DNA from: Cocos nucifera
Lineage: Eukaryota; Streptophyta; Magnoliopsida; Arecales; Arecaceae
NCBI GenBank assembly: GCA_006176705.1
Contig: QRFJ01004855.1
Location: 107,530 to 171,529 of the forward strand
Length of the DNA: 64,000 bases
Direction: 5' to 3'
Shown here: positions 34,662 to 46,505 of the stretch, in pieces
Layout of the letters: every line of letters starts with the position of its first letter
How positions within the stretch are numbered: the stretch's first letter is position 1
Position numbers and translations under genes: made by a program
The notes under the pieces: generated by a model
The model's input: only the letters and a program-made list of their open reading frames with translations
What the model was told of the DNA's origin: nothing
Database searches by the model: none

Positions 34662-37168
34662 TGAAGGAACCAAATCTAGGATTTCAGGACTAGATCTTGA
34701 AATTTTTTCAAGATCAAATAGCGGAAGACTAGAATAAATTAAAATTTATTCATAAAATTAAAGATGACTCTAGTTCTAAAATTTTATTATATAATTATGG
34801 CATGAGATTAAATCAAAAATTAAAAATATAAGAAAGAAGAAAAGGTGTTGATCACATCAACATAGATCTGCACTAGATCTATTGCAAGTATGTAACATAA
34901 GATCATATCCATATTGCCAGTATAAGTTAGACATTCTAACATATTGATCCAGGCTTAAGGATGTAGCTCTAAGCTACACACACATCCAACCTCTAAGAGA
35001 TGTCCACATGAGTCCACGAATCCCGATCAGAAGTTCGATCTTTAAAAATTAGCACAATATGCTAGTATTATACTGATCCTTCTTCGATGGTCGATCCAAT
35101 GCTCTCTTCTTCAAGACTTAGACTCTTCAAAGATCAAAAGGAAGAGGAGAGACTATAAATCTAAGACACTCTAAAAAATAAATCTTAAAGATGGAGGAAA
35201 AGGGATGAATAGAAGAAACCCTAGAAGAAGACCCTCTTCTTCTTCTTTCTTCTCTCACCAAGATACCTAGATTGGTGTCTATGAAAACCCAATTCCCAAG
35301 AAGCTTTTCTCTCTAATTTTCACAAGCCTAAAACCTCTCTTAATAGTATAGAATCCATAAAAACAATAAGCCCAAAATTTATTTCAAATAATGAGATATG
35401 GAGGAGTCTTGTCTAGGTCAAATACTTAGATAAGGCAAGTCCAATTAAGGCAGTAAGTTGGGGCACCCAATACTTGGACACCCCCTCATTTCTTCTAGCC
35501 ATGGACCACCATAAATTGGCATAAAAAAATCCTTCTTTTCCACCATAGAAAATAGGAGAGAAAATAGGAAGAGGGTGCAACAAGATAAGGGAGGAGTTTT
35601 GGTTTCTCAAAACTCTATCCCATAGAATTTGAAACCAAAACAAAATGCCTCCTTTGACTTGGTCCAAAACAAATAGCCAAATAAGAAATAGAGAGGGAGA
35701 GAGGGCAAGTGAGAACATCAGGGAGAGGGGGATTCAATGCACAAAATTAAGAAGAAGAGGGGATGGGGGTGTTGGGGCTAAGGTGGCGCAAGGAGGAAAG
35801 TCCTAGTCACACTAGGACTTCCAATTTGACTCGGTCAAACAAGATCTTTTAACCAAATTAAATAAGAAATAAATCAACCCAATTAAATTAGATCTTAATC
35901 CAATTAAAAACCTAATTAAATTAAATTAAATTAAATTTAATTTTAATTTAATTTTTTAATAAAATTAGAAATTAGGTTGACCCAAGATCTAATTGAGCTA
36001 GGACTAGCTAGTTCTTCCTTGCAATTAGCTTATCCAATAAACTAATTGGATTTAATCCAATCAAGCCCAAACCAAATTTAATTAAATCATATTTAATTAA
36101 ACTTAATCTTAGCCCTTTGGCTTAATCATATTAAGCTAATTAGCTAGATAATTGCTAATTGATCCTCTTGCAACACTTGCACTAGGTTAAACATCAATCG
36201 TATTGATTGTTTAATCCTAGAACGATTCTTAATCATTGATCAACCATTTAATTAGATCATGAAATCTAATGTGCATAATCCCATTAGTTAGAACTAAGCC
36301 AGTAGCACATGAATAAATTTCTATATCAATCAAAGTGACCATCTAGCAATGGTACCTAACGATCGGATAGGTTGAATGTATAGAACAACATCCTTAGAAT
36401 CCATGTCGATATAGTTTTCATATAATTCATCCTCTTGACCAAAATTTTCATAGGATACCTCAGAGTTCAACTCTCAATTCTAATCAAGCTGTCAACATTG
36501 TATTTCAAAATACCAAATCAATCTCATGGATTATCCTGGCCAAGGTTTTGCTATATTAAAATATAGTGATACATTCTTCTTCAATTATTGGAGTGGTCAA
36601 TCCCATCTTGATCACACACCAACTTTGTAAGTACTTGACTATGTCCAAAAATCTTTCATTACTGAATTAGAAATTTAGTTAGTCTAGTACCAAAGCATAG
36701 TGAGTTACTTGCAAGCCACTGAGGTGATCTCAGGTCTAAGGGATACTTATACCTACATTCCATCAGAGACATTCTCGATAGCAAAAAGCTCTAGAGTTGG
36801 TCACATTCAATGATGATGTATCCTTATGTTTCATCTATATGCCATACCAGTATCTCTACACTCTTTGGTTAAGAGAACAACCAACCTATATAGCACATAG
36901 CGATCTGTACTCGATAGATGCTGTCGTCCTTATTAACAGCCTATCATTTGATCGTGAACAGTTTTAAGGGCTAATCGATAAATCTTCTTTTTATCAAATC
37001 TAAATTATCTTAAGAACTTCATCACAATAATGAAGTTCATTAGAGGATGAAAATTTTATGATGAAAATACCAAAAGAATTATTTTATTCATTAATAAATT
37101 AATTATAATTACAATATAGCTCAACCATCAATAGGCTGATGATTGGCTTTGGGACACATTTTTTAATA
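34662..37168 (-). repeat. 5' LTR of A-II
   Basis: Pairs with 26287-28786. Start is decayed to TATTAAAAAATG (from TGTTGGAAAATA), end is TTCCTTCA followed by the PBS. Confidence 0.88.
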
Positions 37169-39344
37169 GCTTGAAACTCTTCCAGTAGATGGCTCCACCA
37201 TTTAGAGTGAATATGTAATCCGACATGCTTCTACTGTCTTCATGGTTAGATTGAAAGCTAGAGTCTGTAAACCTTACAAGTTTCAGATCTGACTCGACAT
37301 AAACCAACTATTGGTCCTTAGTATTTTTGAAATACTTAAGGATGGTTTTAACTACTTTTTAGTGATTTTCTCCTGGATCAGATTGGTATCTACTTACTAC
37401 TCCTAGTGAGTATGCCACATCTGGTCTCATACATATCATGGCGTACATGATAGATTCCACTTTCGAAGCATATGGGACTCTATTCATATGCTCTCTCTTA
37501 AGAAGTTGTTGAACCATTCTTCTTAGAGAGAGAAATTTCATGGCCTATTGGGATATAGCCTTTTTTGAAATTCTTCATGCCAAACCTCTTCAGCATAGTA
37601 TTTATGTACGTGGACTAGGATAACCCAAGCATCCTCTTAGATCTATCCATATAGATCTTCATCTCTAGGATGTAGGATGCTTCACTCAAGTCCTTCATGA
37701 AAAACTGTGATGACAACCAAACTTTTATGCCTATAGTGCAGGGATGTCATTCCGGATTAAGAGAATATCATTCATGTAGAAGATAAGGAATACCACTGCT
37801 GGAACATTTATCCATTTATAAATTTAGGGCTCTTCTCCATTCTTAACGAAGCCATACATTTTGATCATCTTCTCAAAATGCATGTTCCAACTCCGAGATG
37901 CCTGCTTCAATCCATAAATGGATCTTTGAAGCTTGCACACCTTGGACTCATCTATGAATGTGAATCCTTTAGGTTGTATCATATACATCTTTTCAGTCAG
38001 CTCTTGATTTTTGAAAACTATCTTTACATCTATCTGTCAGATCTCATAATCTAGATAGGCAGCTATCGCAAGCATTACCCAAATAAATTTGAGCATTGCC
38101 ATAGGGAGGAACATCTCCTCATAATTAATACCATAACATTGATGATGTTTCTTGACAACCAAATGAACTTTATAGGTCTCCACCTTTTCATCTGCGCCTC
38201 TCTTTCTTTTGAAGATCTACTTACACCCAATGGGTTTATCCCCTTCGGGTGGGTCAACTAATGTCCACACATCATTGACCTCTATGGACTTCATTTCGAA
38301 TTTCATGGACTCTAGCCATTTTTCAAAATCAAGCCTCTACATTGCATCCATATATGTGATCGGATCCTCATCATTCTCTTTGAGTTCGATGGGATCACCA
38401 TCCCAGATGAAGAAACCATAGTATCTATCCGACTGATGTTGTGCTCTACTAGATTGCCTTAATGGTGCAGGTACATTAGGCTTCGAATCTGATCTGATCT
38501 GATCAAATCCGACTCAGGTTCAACTACTAGTGTCGGTCTTTCTACTTGTTGAACTTTATCAAGTTCAACCTTAGAGGCAATATTTCCTTCACCAAGGAAC
38601 TTTTTTCTAAAAAGATTGCCTTATGGCTGACGAACACCTTTTATTCTTCAGCATGGTAGAAATAGTAACCCTTACTTTCTTTGGGATATCCTATAAATAC
38701 ACACATATCAGATTGGAGTCCAAGCTTATTCATATGCAAATGTTTGACATAGGCCGAACAACCACAAACCCACGGTAAGAAAATGTAGGCCTACGCCCAA
38801 TCCATATCTCATATGGAGTCTTTGCGATAGATTTACTTGGCACATTGTTCAATATATGACATGCAGTCTCAAGAGGATAACCCCAAAATAAAACAGGCAG
38901 ACTAGCAAACCCATCATGGATTGAACCATGTCAACAAGATTCGATTTCTCCTTTTCGATACACCATTATGTTGTGGTGTCCTAAGAAGAATCCACTAAAA
39001 GAGAATCCTATTCTCTCCTAGATATGTCAAGAACTCACTAGATAGATATTCATCTCCTCGATCCAATTGAAGAGTTTTAATACTCTTTTTAGTTTATTTT
39101 TCTACTTCACTTCAAAATTTTTTGAACATTTCAAATGAATCCAACTTATGTTTCATCAGATAAGTGTATCCATACCTAGATAGATCATCTATGAAAGTAA
39201 TGAAGTAGAAATATCCATCTCTTGCACCTGTGCTCATTGATCCACATATATTAGCATGTACTAGACCTAAAAGCTCAGTAGCTCTCTCACCATTTTTAGT
39301 AAAAGATGACTATGTCATTTTACCAAGAAGGCAAGATTCATACA
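37169..39344 (-). pseudogene. pol: A-I pol: integrase, RT, partial RNase H
   Basis: Same gene order as A-II. Integrase region near 39130-39290 (GYFYFITFIDDLSRYGY). RT with DVKIVF-type and CKLQRSIYGL blocks near 37900-38000, with the catalytic box at 37767-37778 changed from YVDD to YMND. Then the start of RNase H (WKSFK near 37175), where A-II begins. Many stops and frame shifts. The upstream end at 39344 is the insertion point of B; the remaining upstream part resumes at 51985. Confidence 0.85.
39340..39344. repeat. Left TSD of B
   Basis: ATACA; the right copy at 51985-51989 is ATACT. Joining the two sides restores GATTCATACTTTGGAAG, the sequence expected from A-II (about 31325). Confidence 0.75.
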
Positions 39345-41609
39345 TGAAGGGAAATCCTGATTTTTTGGATCAGGTTCATTCAGATTTGATTAGATCGAGA
39401 GGCATATTTCAAAAATTTTCTCTCAGACCCAAATCAGATCTAAAACTTTTTTAGATCTAATATATAATTTGATAATTAAGAAAATAAAACTAAATTAATT
39501 CTAAATTAATTTTTACCTTGATCTTGGGTAATCCGATTATCCATTGATGATCCTGCGGAAGCTCTGAGGTTCTGGATCTAGCCATGCAAGCACCTAGCCT
39601 CTATCGGTATCCACTTAGGCTGGATCTAGAGATCTTCTCCTTCTTTTTCTTTTCTCCAAAAATCAGATCTGGATCTAATTTGGAGGATCTTCAAAATACC
39701 TTCTGAAGATCATCCGACGTCTCTGCAGTAGTGCTGCCTTCTTCCTTTTTCGTCAGCATTTCTTGCCTGACTCGCACTAATCAGAAGAACCCAACTTTCT
39801 TGGGCGTGGAGAGGAGGAAAAGGGCCAGATGGTGGCATGGAGAAGGAAGAGGGACAGCCTTGCAGCATGGGCTAAGATGAACTTATTAAAAAGTGGGCGT
39901 AGATGGGGTCTATTTATAGACTCTGCAGCACCATGCAGTGCTGCATCACCCCAGCCAATCATGTTGCTTCATTCAATCAGATCTAAATCTGATTGGTGGG
40001 ATGAGAGACCCACGGATTCATCCTAGGGTGGTGCCTAAGACTGGTCAAAGTCTATAGGTGAGGGTCACCTAGTTTGAATCCAACAAGCAACCTAGAGTCT
40101 CATCCGTATGGGACTCCAGCATCCCTATCCATGGGCGCACACCATCCTAGGCATGTGCCCCCTTTCTTTCTAATTTTTAGAGAGGGGACAAGCCCCTATC
40201 TACTCTCCAATAACTACATGACACATGGGCAGATGTCCAGGGATCAAAGGTCAACATTTGACCAAGTCAAAGTACAAGAATTAGCAGGAGATGAAAAATG
40301 ACAGGTGTTGTCTCAAATTTATCTTATAAATTAAGACAATCCTTTTTTGACTTGGACAAGCTCCAATCAGATCCGGTAAAGGTACCTAAGTGAGCACAAA
40401 CTCATTTGGCTCAGTTGAGACAACTTTTATAATGGAAAAAGGAGAACATTAGGCTCAATCATGTGCTAGCATGATTTTCTTGATTCTAATTGAATCTCAT
40501 TCAAATCAACTGAGCTGGGTTAGTCCAATTGGTGATATCTAGATCCAAACCCTTATTTATATGACCCAGTTAGGTTCAGTTCTGTATGATAATGGGACAT
40601 GTCATGATCTCCATCATCGACATCATCGAAACTTCTTTCGATGAATCAGAACTTTTCTGATTCAGACAACTTAGAATGATCGATCATCTCAATCATTCTA
40701 GTTGCTCCCAAAATCCACCAGTGACACCTAGCAGCATATGGTGGAAACCCATCAAAACTGAAAATGAACCTCTTGGTGTAGCTACTCGTGTGATTAAGTT
40801 TTTCTATCTTGAGCCTCGATCAGATTAGGGTTAAGGTGAACTCATCAAACCCTAATTTCTATCATATGATTTAATCATTCGATTCAAGTCCGATGTGAAA
40901 ACCTTAATAGAAACTCTTTCTATTATTTCACACTCTGCCATGGCCATGGGCTTATAGACTTGATTCTCATGATCATCATAGGGCTGCTCCTCATCCACCG
41001 AGGTAGATAGATTCTATCTTGGTGCAATCCAATTCCTATAATGAACATGCTATAGCCAACATGCACCTCAGGATTCTGAATGGCTAGGAGACTGAGTCAT
41101 GGTGTAGTCAAACTATAACACCCTCAAGGTGAACTGCTGATGCACCTCAGGTCAAAGAACCAGACACACCACTGCAGCATCGAGTCAGTCATTGATGAGA
41201 AGGTAGACTTCCTTATGACTACTCGAGGTGGTCACGCTCAGTGCCCTCATTCTCTAACGAGTACCTGTACTCTCGCTCCGATGTCTCTACACTGTAGACT
41301 CAAGACTCATCTACTATAAGAGAAGCGATTGTACACTAACCTTCTGGATCAATCACCATCCTCATGATGATCCTATGGTCAGGAGCATTTTATGAGTTAA
41401 TAAATGAAAATTCATGTCTTAAATTTTCAACTCTTGAAAATATGAATTATCATTACCATTAACTCAAAGGATGTATCACAGACACTAAATACACTTATGT
41501 GATAGAAAATAATCCATTTTATTATTTATAGTCAAAATTATAATTTTGCCCCTAGAAGTGTATTACAAGTGTCAGCCAATTCTAGCTACTAGGGCATACA
41601 TATCTAACA
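39345..41609 (-). repeat. 3' LTR of B
   Basis: Starts TGTTAGATATGTATGCCC at 41609 and ends CCTTCA at 39345. The TATA box (minus TATAAATA) is at 39911-39918. A three-hairpin cluster lies at 40625-40699. Confidence 0.92.
40625..40699. repeat. Three-hairpin cluster in the B LTR
   Basis: Adjacent perfect inverted repeats: ATCGAAA-4-TTTCGAT (40625-40642), GAATCAGAA-3-TTCTGATTC (40643-40663), AGAATGAT-11-ATCATTCT (40673-40699). Also at 51019-51075 and 47412-47485. Confidence 0.8.
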
Positions 41610-41622
41610 AACTCCCACTTGA
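41610..41622 (-). other. PPT of B
   Basis: The minus strand reads AAGTGGGAGTT directly before the LTR, the usual Angela-type tract. Confidence 0.85.
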
Positions 41623-44600
41623 GCTAAAGTCAATCGGCTACAAATCTAAGTCCCATCTTCTCAAGGTGGGCTTCGATCTTCTACTGGTCCAACGACTTTG
41701 TAAGCGGATCCACCATATTGTCTGCGGAGTCGACTCTCTTGACCTCGACGTAATCCTTCTCGAGGTAATCGTGGATGAGGTGGTATCATCGCTCGATGTG
41801 CTTAGATTTTTGATGAGACCTCGGCTCCTTAGCAAGGGTTATGGCGCCATTATTGTCGTAGTACAAAGGAATGGCATCTGATGGCATCACTCTGATCTCC
41901 GTGGTAAACTTTTTATATCAGAATGCCTCCTTCGCAGCTTCTAACGCAACAATATATTCTACTTCCATGGTGGAATCTGCTATCACTATCTGTTTGGAAC
42001 TCTTTCAACTGACAGCTCCACCATTGCACAAAAATAGACTTCCAGATGTCGACTTTCGATCATCTACATCGGACATAAAGTCCGAGTCTGTATATCCCTA
42101 GACTTGGAGTTCTCCATTACCAAAGACCAACATCATATCCTTAGTTCTTCTCAAGTACTTAAGGATACATTTCACAGAAGTCCAGTGTTCTTCACCTGGA
42201 TTTGACTGATATCTGCTTGTGACACTCACAGCATGGGCTATATCAGGTCGTGTACATAGCATGGCATACATGAGGCTCCCTATTGCAGAAGCATAAGGGA
42301 TCTTGCTCATGCATTCTATTTCCTCAGGTGTGCTGGGGCACATCTTCTTGGAAAGATGAATACCATGTCTGAAGGGTATTAATCCCCTCTTAGAGTTTTC
42401 CATACTAAACCTCTTTAGCACTTCCTCTATGTACATCTTCTGTGAAAGTCCTAGCATCCTATTCGGTCTATCCCTATAGACCTTAATTCCTAGAATAAAG
42501 GATGCTTCACCTAGGTCTTTCATGGAGAATTCTTTAGACAACCATATTTTGACTGTGGTCAACATGGGAACATCATTCTATATAAGGAGGATGTCATCCA
42601 CATACAATACGAGGAAGACAATAGCGCTCCTACTAACCTTTTTGAAGATACATGGCTCCTCCTCATTCTTGATGAAACCAAACAATTTGATCACATCATT
42701 AAAATGAGTGTTCCAGCTCCGAGATGCTTGCTTAAGTCCATATATGGACCTTTGCAGCTTGCAAACCTTGTGATTATCATCACTGGATGTGAAACCTAGC
42801 GGCTGTTCCATATAGATATCTTTCTCAAGATATCCATTTAAGAATGCCATTTTCACATCCATTTTTCATATTTCATAATCAAAATAGGCTGCAACAGCAA
42901 GCAGTGTGCGAATGGATTTTAGCATAGCTACTAACAAAAATGTATCCTAATAGTCAATGCCTTCGCGTTGACTATAACCTTTTACCACTAACCTAGCTTT
43001 GAATGTTCCACATTCTCATCTGCGCCAATCTTCTCTTGAAGATCCATTTACACCCAATAGGTACTATACCTTTTGGTAGATCTATCAAGGTCCAGACTTG
43101 GTTTGAGTGCATCGAGTCAATTTCTGACTTCATTACCTCTAACCAATTCTCAGAGTCGATATCTGATATCGCCTTGTTATAGATTTTGGGATCATCACCA
43201 TGAACTCCATTACCTATGTGGAACATTTTCTCTACTTCCTCTGAAAACGTACTTAAGTACCTTTCAGGGGGACGAAAAATCCTTTTTGATCTATGAGGTG
43301 GAGGAGGTAGTGTATGGATTGGCTTAACCTGATTTGGTTCCATTTGATCCTTAGCTCGTTGCTCTTGTGAGACTTTCTCATTGAGCTGGATCTGCTTTCC
43401 AATGCCGCTATCTTGAATAAACTATTTTTCAAGAAAGATGGTATGTTGACTCACAATCACATTGTAATCTTCTAGAATGTAGAAATAATATCCTAATGAC
43501 TCTTTAGGATATCCTATGAATCAAGCTCTGAAGGACCTAAAGTCTAACTTGCCTGCTTATTGTCTTTTGACATGAGCCAGACAATCCCAAATTTTGAGAT
43601 GACTCAGACTTGGTTTCTTACAATGCCATATCTCATACGATGTGGTAGGAATGGTTTTAGAAGAAATCCTATTCAGTAAGTATATTGTAGTTAACAAATA
43701 GTATCCCCAAAGAAAATCAGGAAGGTCTGTGAAGCTCATCTGGATTTAACCATATCTAATAGGGTCTGGTTCCTCCATTCTGAAATCATGTTGAGTTGAG
43801 GTGTTCCTAGTGGAGTCCATTGAGAGACTATGCCATTTTTCTTGAGATAGTCTAGGAATTTTCGACTAAGATATTCACCTCCTTGATCTGATCGAAGAAC
43901 CTTAATGGATTTTTCAGTTTGTTTTTCTACTTCATGTCTGAATTCTTTGAACTTTTCAAAAGCTTCAGACTTGTGTCTCATAAGATACACATACCCATAC
44001 CTAGATAGATCATCGATAAAGATAATGAAGTAGACAAAATTGCCTCTAGCCGGCACATCAAATGGGCCGCACACATCAGTATGTACTAGGGCAAGGAAGA
44101 TCTGTGGCCCTTTCCCCATGTCCTACAAAAGGGAAGTTTAGTCATTTTGCCTTGAAGACAAGATTCACAAGTTGGATATGACTCGAAAGTCAACGGACTC
44201 AATAGCCCATTTTTCTCCTAATTTGTTAATCCTATCTTCTGCTATATGACCTAATCTTAGGTGCCATAGATACCTATCATTTGGACTATCCCTAGGTTTT
44301 CATTTTTGGCATTCATATTTTGCTCGATAGTTAAAAATAGATACATCAATATGTAGCTGATAAAGACCATTAATAAGGAAAACCATTTGCAATTTTATTT
44401 CTTTCATAAAGAATGTTACAATGGTCCTTAAAGAAGGTAATCACATAGCCTTCTAGTGCTAAGCATGAAATAGAAATCAAATTCCTGCTAGCTGCAGGCA
44501 CATAATAACAGTCTTTCAAAACTAAGTCTAAACCAGATGGTAATCGAAGAGGGATATGTTCCACAGCCACTGCAGCAACTCTTGCTCCATTTTTCGATGC

Positions 44601-44744
44601 GTAGGATCATGTCTCCATCCCTCAGCCTCCTGCTATCCTCAAGACCCTGCATGGAAGTGCACAGATGAGCACTAGAACCAGAGTCAAGCACCCAACTGGA
44701 TGCAGAAGAAATCATAAGGTTAGACTCAATAACGAGCATACCTC
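41623..44744 (-). pseudogene. pol: protease-pol of B
   Basis: Protease begins WVLDSGSSAHLC near 44690 with catalytic D-S-G intact. Integrase has HTDVCGP (about 44085), RSDQGGEY (about 43885) and the third acidic block SEWRNQTLLDM (about 43760), so D, D and E are all visible. RT has FLNGYL, KVCKLQRSIYGLKQASRSWN and catalytic YVDD at 42593-42604, then PYASAIGSLMYAM and RPDIA. RNase H includes ADSTMEVEYI (about 41960-41990) and DNNGAI. Long open pieces are 44119-43736, 43343-42993, 42862-42578 and 42565-42098; shifts and stops separate them. Recently active compared with A-I, but not intact. Confidence 0.88.
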
Positions 44745-45581
44745 CAGAAGGACCTTCCTTCTTGTTCTTCAGGGTGGCCAGGTAAGTAGGGCAGTTCCAC
44801 TTTCAGTGGCCGTCGCTGTTGCAATGGAAATACTTTTCTTTGACAGCGGCCTTCTTCTTCGGCTCTGCCTTCTTCTTCTTTCCTCCTTCCACCTTCTACT
44901 TTTTTCGCAGACTTCTTTTTCTTTCCAGAAGACTTTCTTTTGGAAGAAGTCCATTCCATAGCAAGAACTGAGCCTTTAGAACCTTTCATAGAAAGCTCAG
45001 CGGTGACCAGCATATGTTCATTAATTCGGCCAAGGAATTTTGAAGTTTATGCATGTGGTAATTCATGATGAATTGCCCATATGCATCAGTCAAGGATTGC
45101 AGAATAATATCATTCTGCAGATCCAAGTCTAACTTCACACCGAGCTTCTCAAGCTCTTCCAAGTCCTTGATCATCATCAGACAGTGATCTTGGACTGACT
45201 GCCCATCATGCATCTTAGCCTTAAAAAGTCATTTAGTGACTTGATACTTGGCTGCGCGACTCTGTTCACCAAACATCTCCTATGCAGGTGAGCCAACATT
45301 TGGTGAGCAGTCCTGATATCTTCATGTTGGCGCTGGAGCTCATCAGACATCGAGCCCAACATGTAATATCTGGCCTTATTATCTTCGTCTATCCATTTTT
45401 CCAGAGATGCTCTCTGTTCAGCGATGGATGGGCTGGTAAGGTGGGAGGGTCCTGGTCTAATACATGGGTTAACTTCTCGAAACCCAAAATAATTTTGTAG
45501 TTCCTGAGCCAATCTTTATAATTTGGTTCGATCAGTCTATGTGTGTCCAGGATACGTGCTAAGTGGGTTGGATGCAGACAT
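44745..45581 (-). pseudogene. gag: gag of B
   Basis: The ATG at 45581 gives MSASNPLST. The first block (EPNYKDWLRNYKIILGFEKL) is in another frame from the next (YYMLGSMSDELQRQHEDI), then a third frame gives FGEQSRAAKYQ and MHDGQSVQDHCLMMIKDLEE, all landmarks of Angela-type gag. The knuckle at about 44785-44829 reads YFHCNSDGH-KWNC: its first cysteine is lost and a stop replaces W. At least three frame changes. Confidence 0.85.
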
Positions 45582-46505
45582 TTTTCCTATAGAGAGTCAA
45601 AGATTCTAGTTAGATATCATAATTATGACTTGACCAATTTGTTTAGAAATTTTATTTTTAAATAAATTAGCTTTCACTATTTTCTCGGATCCTCTACACT
45701 TCCTCTGTAGAGATGCAAAAATCTCCATGATTAACTGATTTCTAGTGGGATTGGTGCGGTCCCACCAACTGACTCATCACCTCACCTAACAGTTATTGGT
45801 GATGGGTTAGCCAATGAGTGAACAACTCTTGTTCAATGATTCTCTAATCATGGTGCACCCAAACTTGGATCTCTAATTCATGAATCTCATCATGTCCAAA
45901 ATATTGATCCACTCCTTAGTTAAGTCAGACCCACCATTTGCATAGATTGGATTCCTAATTGAGTCTCTCACCGTATCCAGAATATTGAGCCCAATCCATC
46001 CTCCAGCCCATAGCATCCAATGCCTAATAGACATGGTTGCATCTTCTCGGTGCAACTGAGCCACTGTAACTAGTCGAGAACAATCAACCCCGGGAAGGGC
46101 CCGCATATCTATAATGGTGGAAGATCTTAAACTTAATCTTTTCTTAGGGAGATTTGATTTAAGTCTCATTAAACTAGACTTGACATAGTCATAACTATTA
46201 TATCTAACCTAGTGGCATGGATTAGCTCGAATTATTGACCACCTCAGATCAGAACTGAGTAAATAAACATGGCCAAGTAAGTGAGACCGATGGAAGGGAT
46301 ATGCCATTAACTCGATAAGAATGCATTCAAGTTGAGTAGCTTCTAATTAAAAACCAATCGATCGTATCTGCCAGACTTACCTTAGACGCCAAATTGTTGA
46401 GATAGAACCAATCGGGTTAGCCTACAATCTAGATTCTAACCACTGAGCCTAATTAGGTCTTAGCTTGATCAATCACTTTCGTGACTTGATCTTGACCCAG
46501 ACTTA
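45582..46505 (-). other. Leader of B, gag-proximal part
   Basis: Non-coding; homologous in part to the A leader (CCTTAGACGCCAAATTG near 46379). Interrupted at 46505 by the solo LTR, continuing at 48768. Confidence 0.75.

Larger units (their letters stand above)
26287..37168 (-). mobile_element. Element A-II: Angela-like Ty1/copia, nested in A-I
   Basis: LTRs 34662-37168 and 26287-28786, of 2507 and 2500 bp. Inserted in the RNase H region of A-I, whose sequence resumes exactly on the other side (GAGTCTATTACAATATG... then GCTTGAAACTCTTCCAG). It contains PBS, leader, gag and pol in the right order, about 10.9 kb. All frames are broken by stops and shifts, but YVDD is still present in RT. Confidence 0.9.

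Noticed and set aside
39829..40301. Several 60-75 codon frames in the B LTR, repeated near 50153-50659
   Set aside because: LTR sequence on both strands around the TATA box; no conserved domain, present only because LTRs are duplicated.
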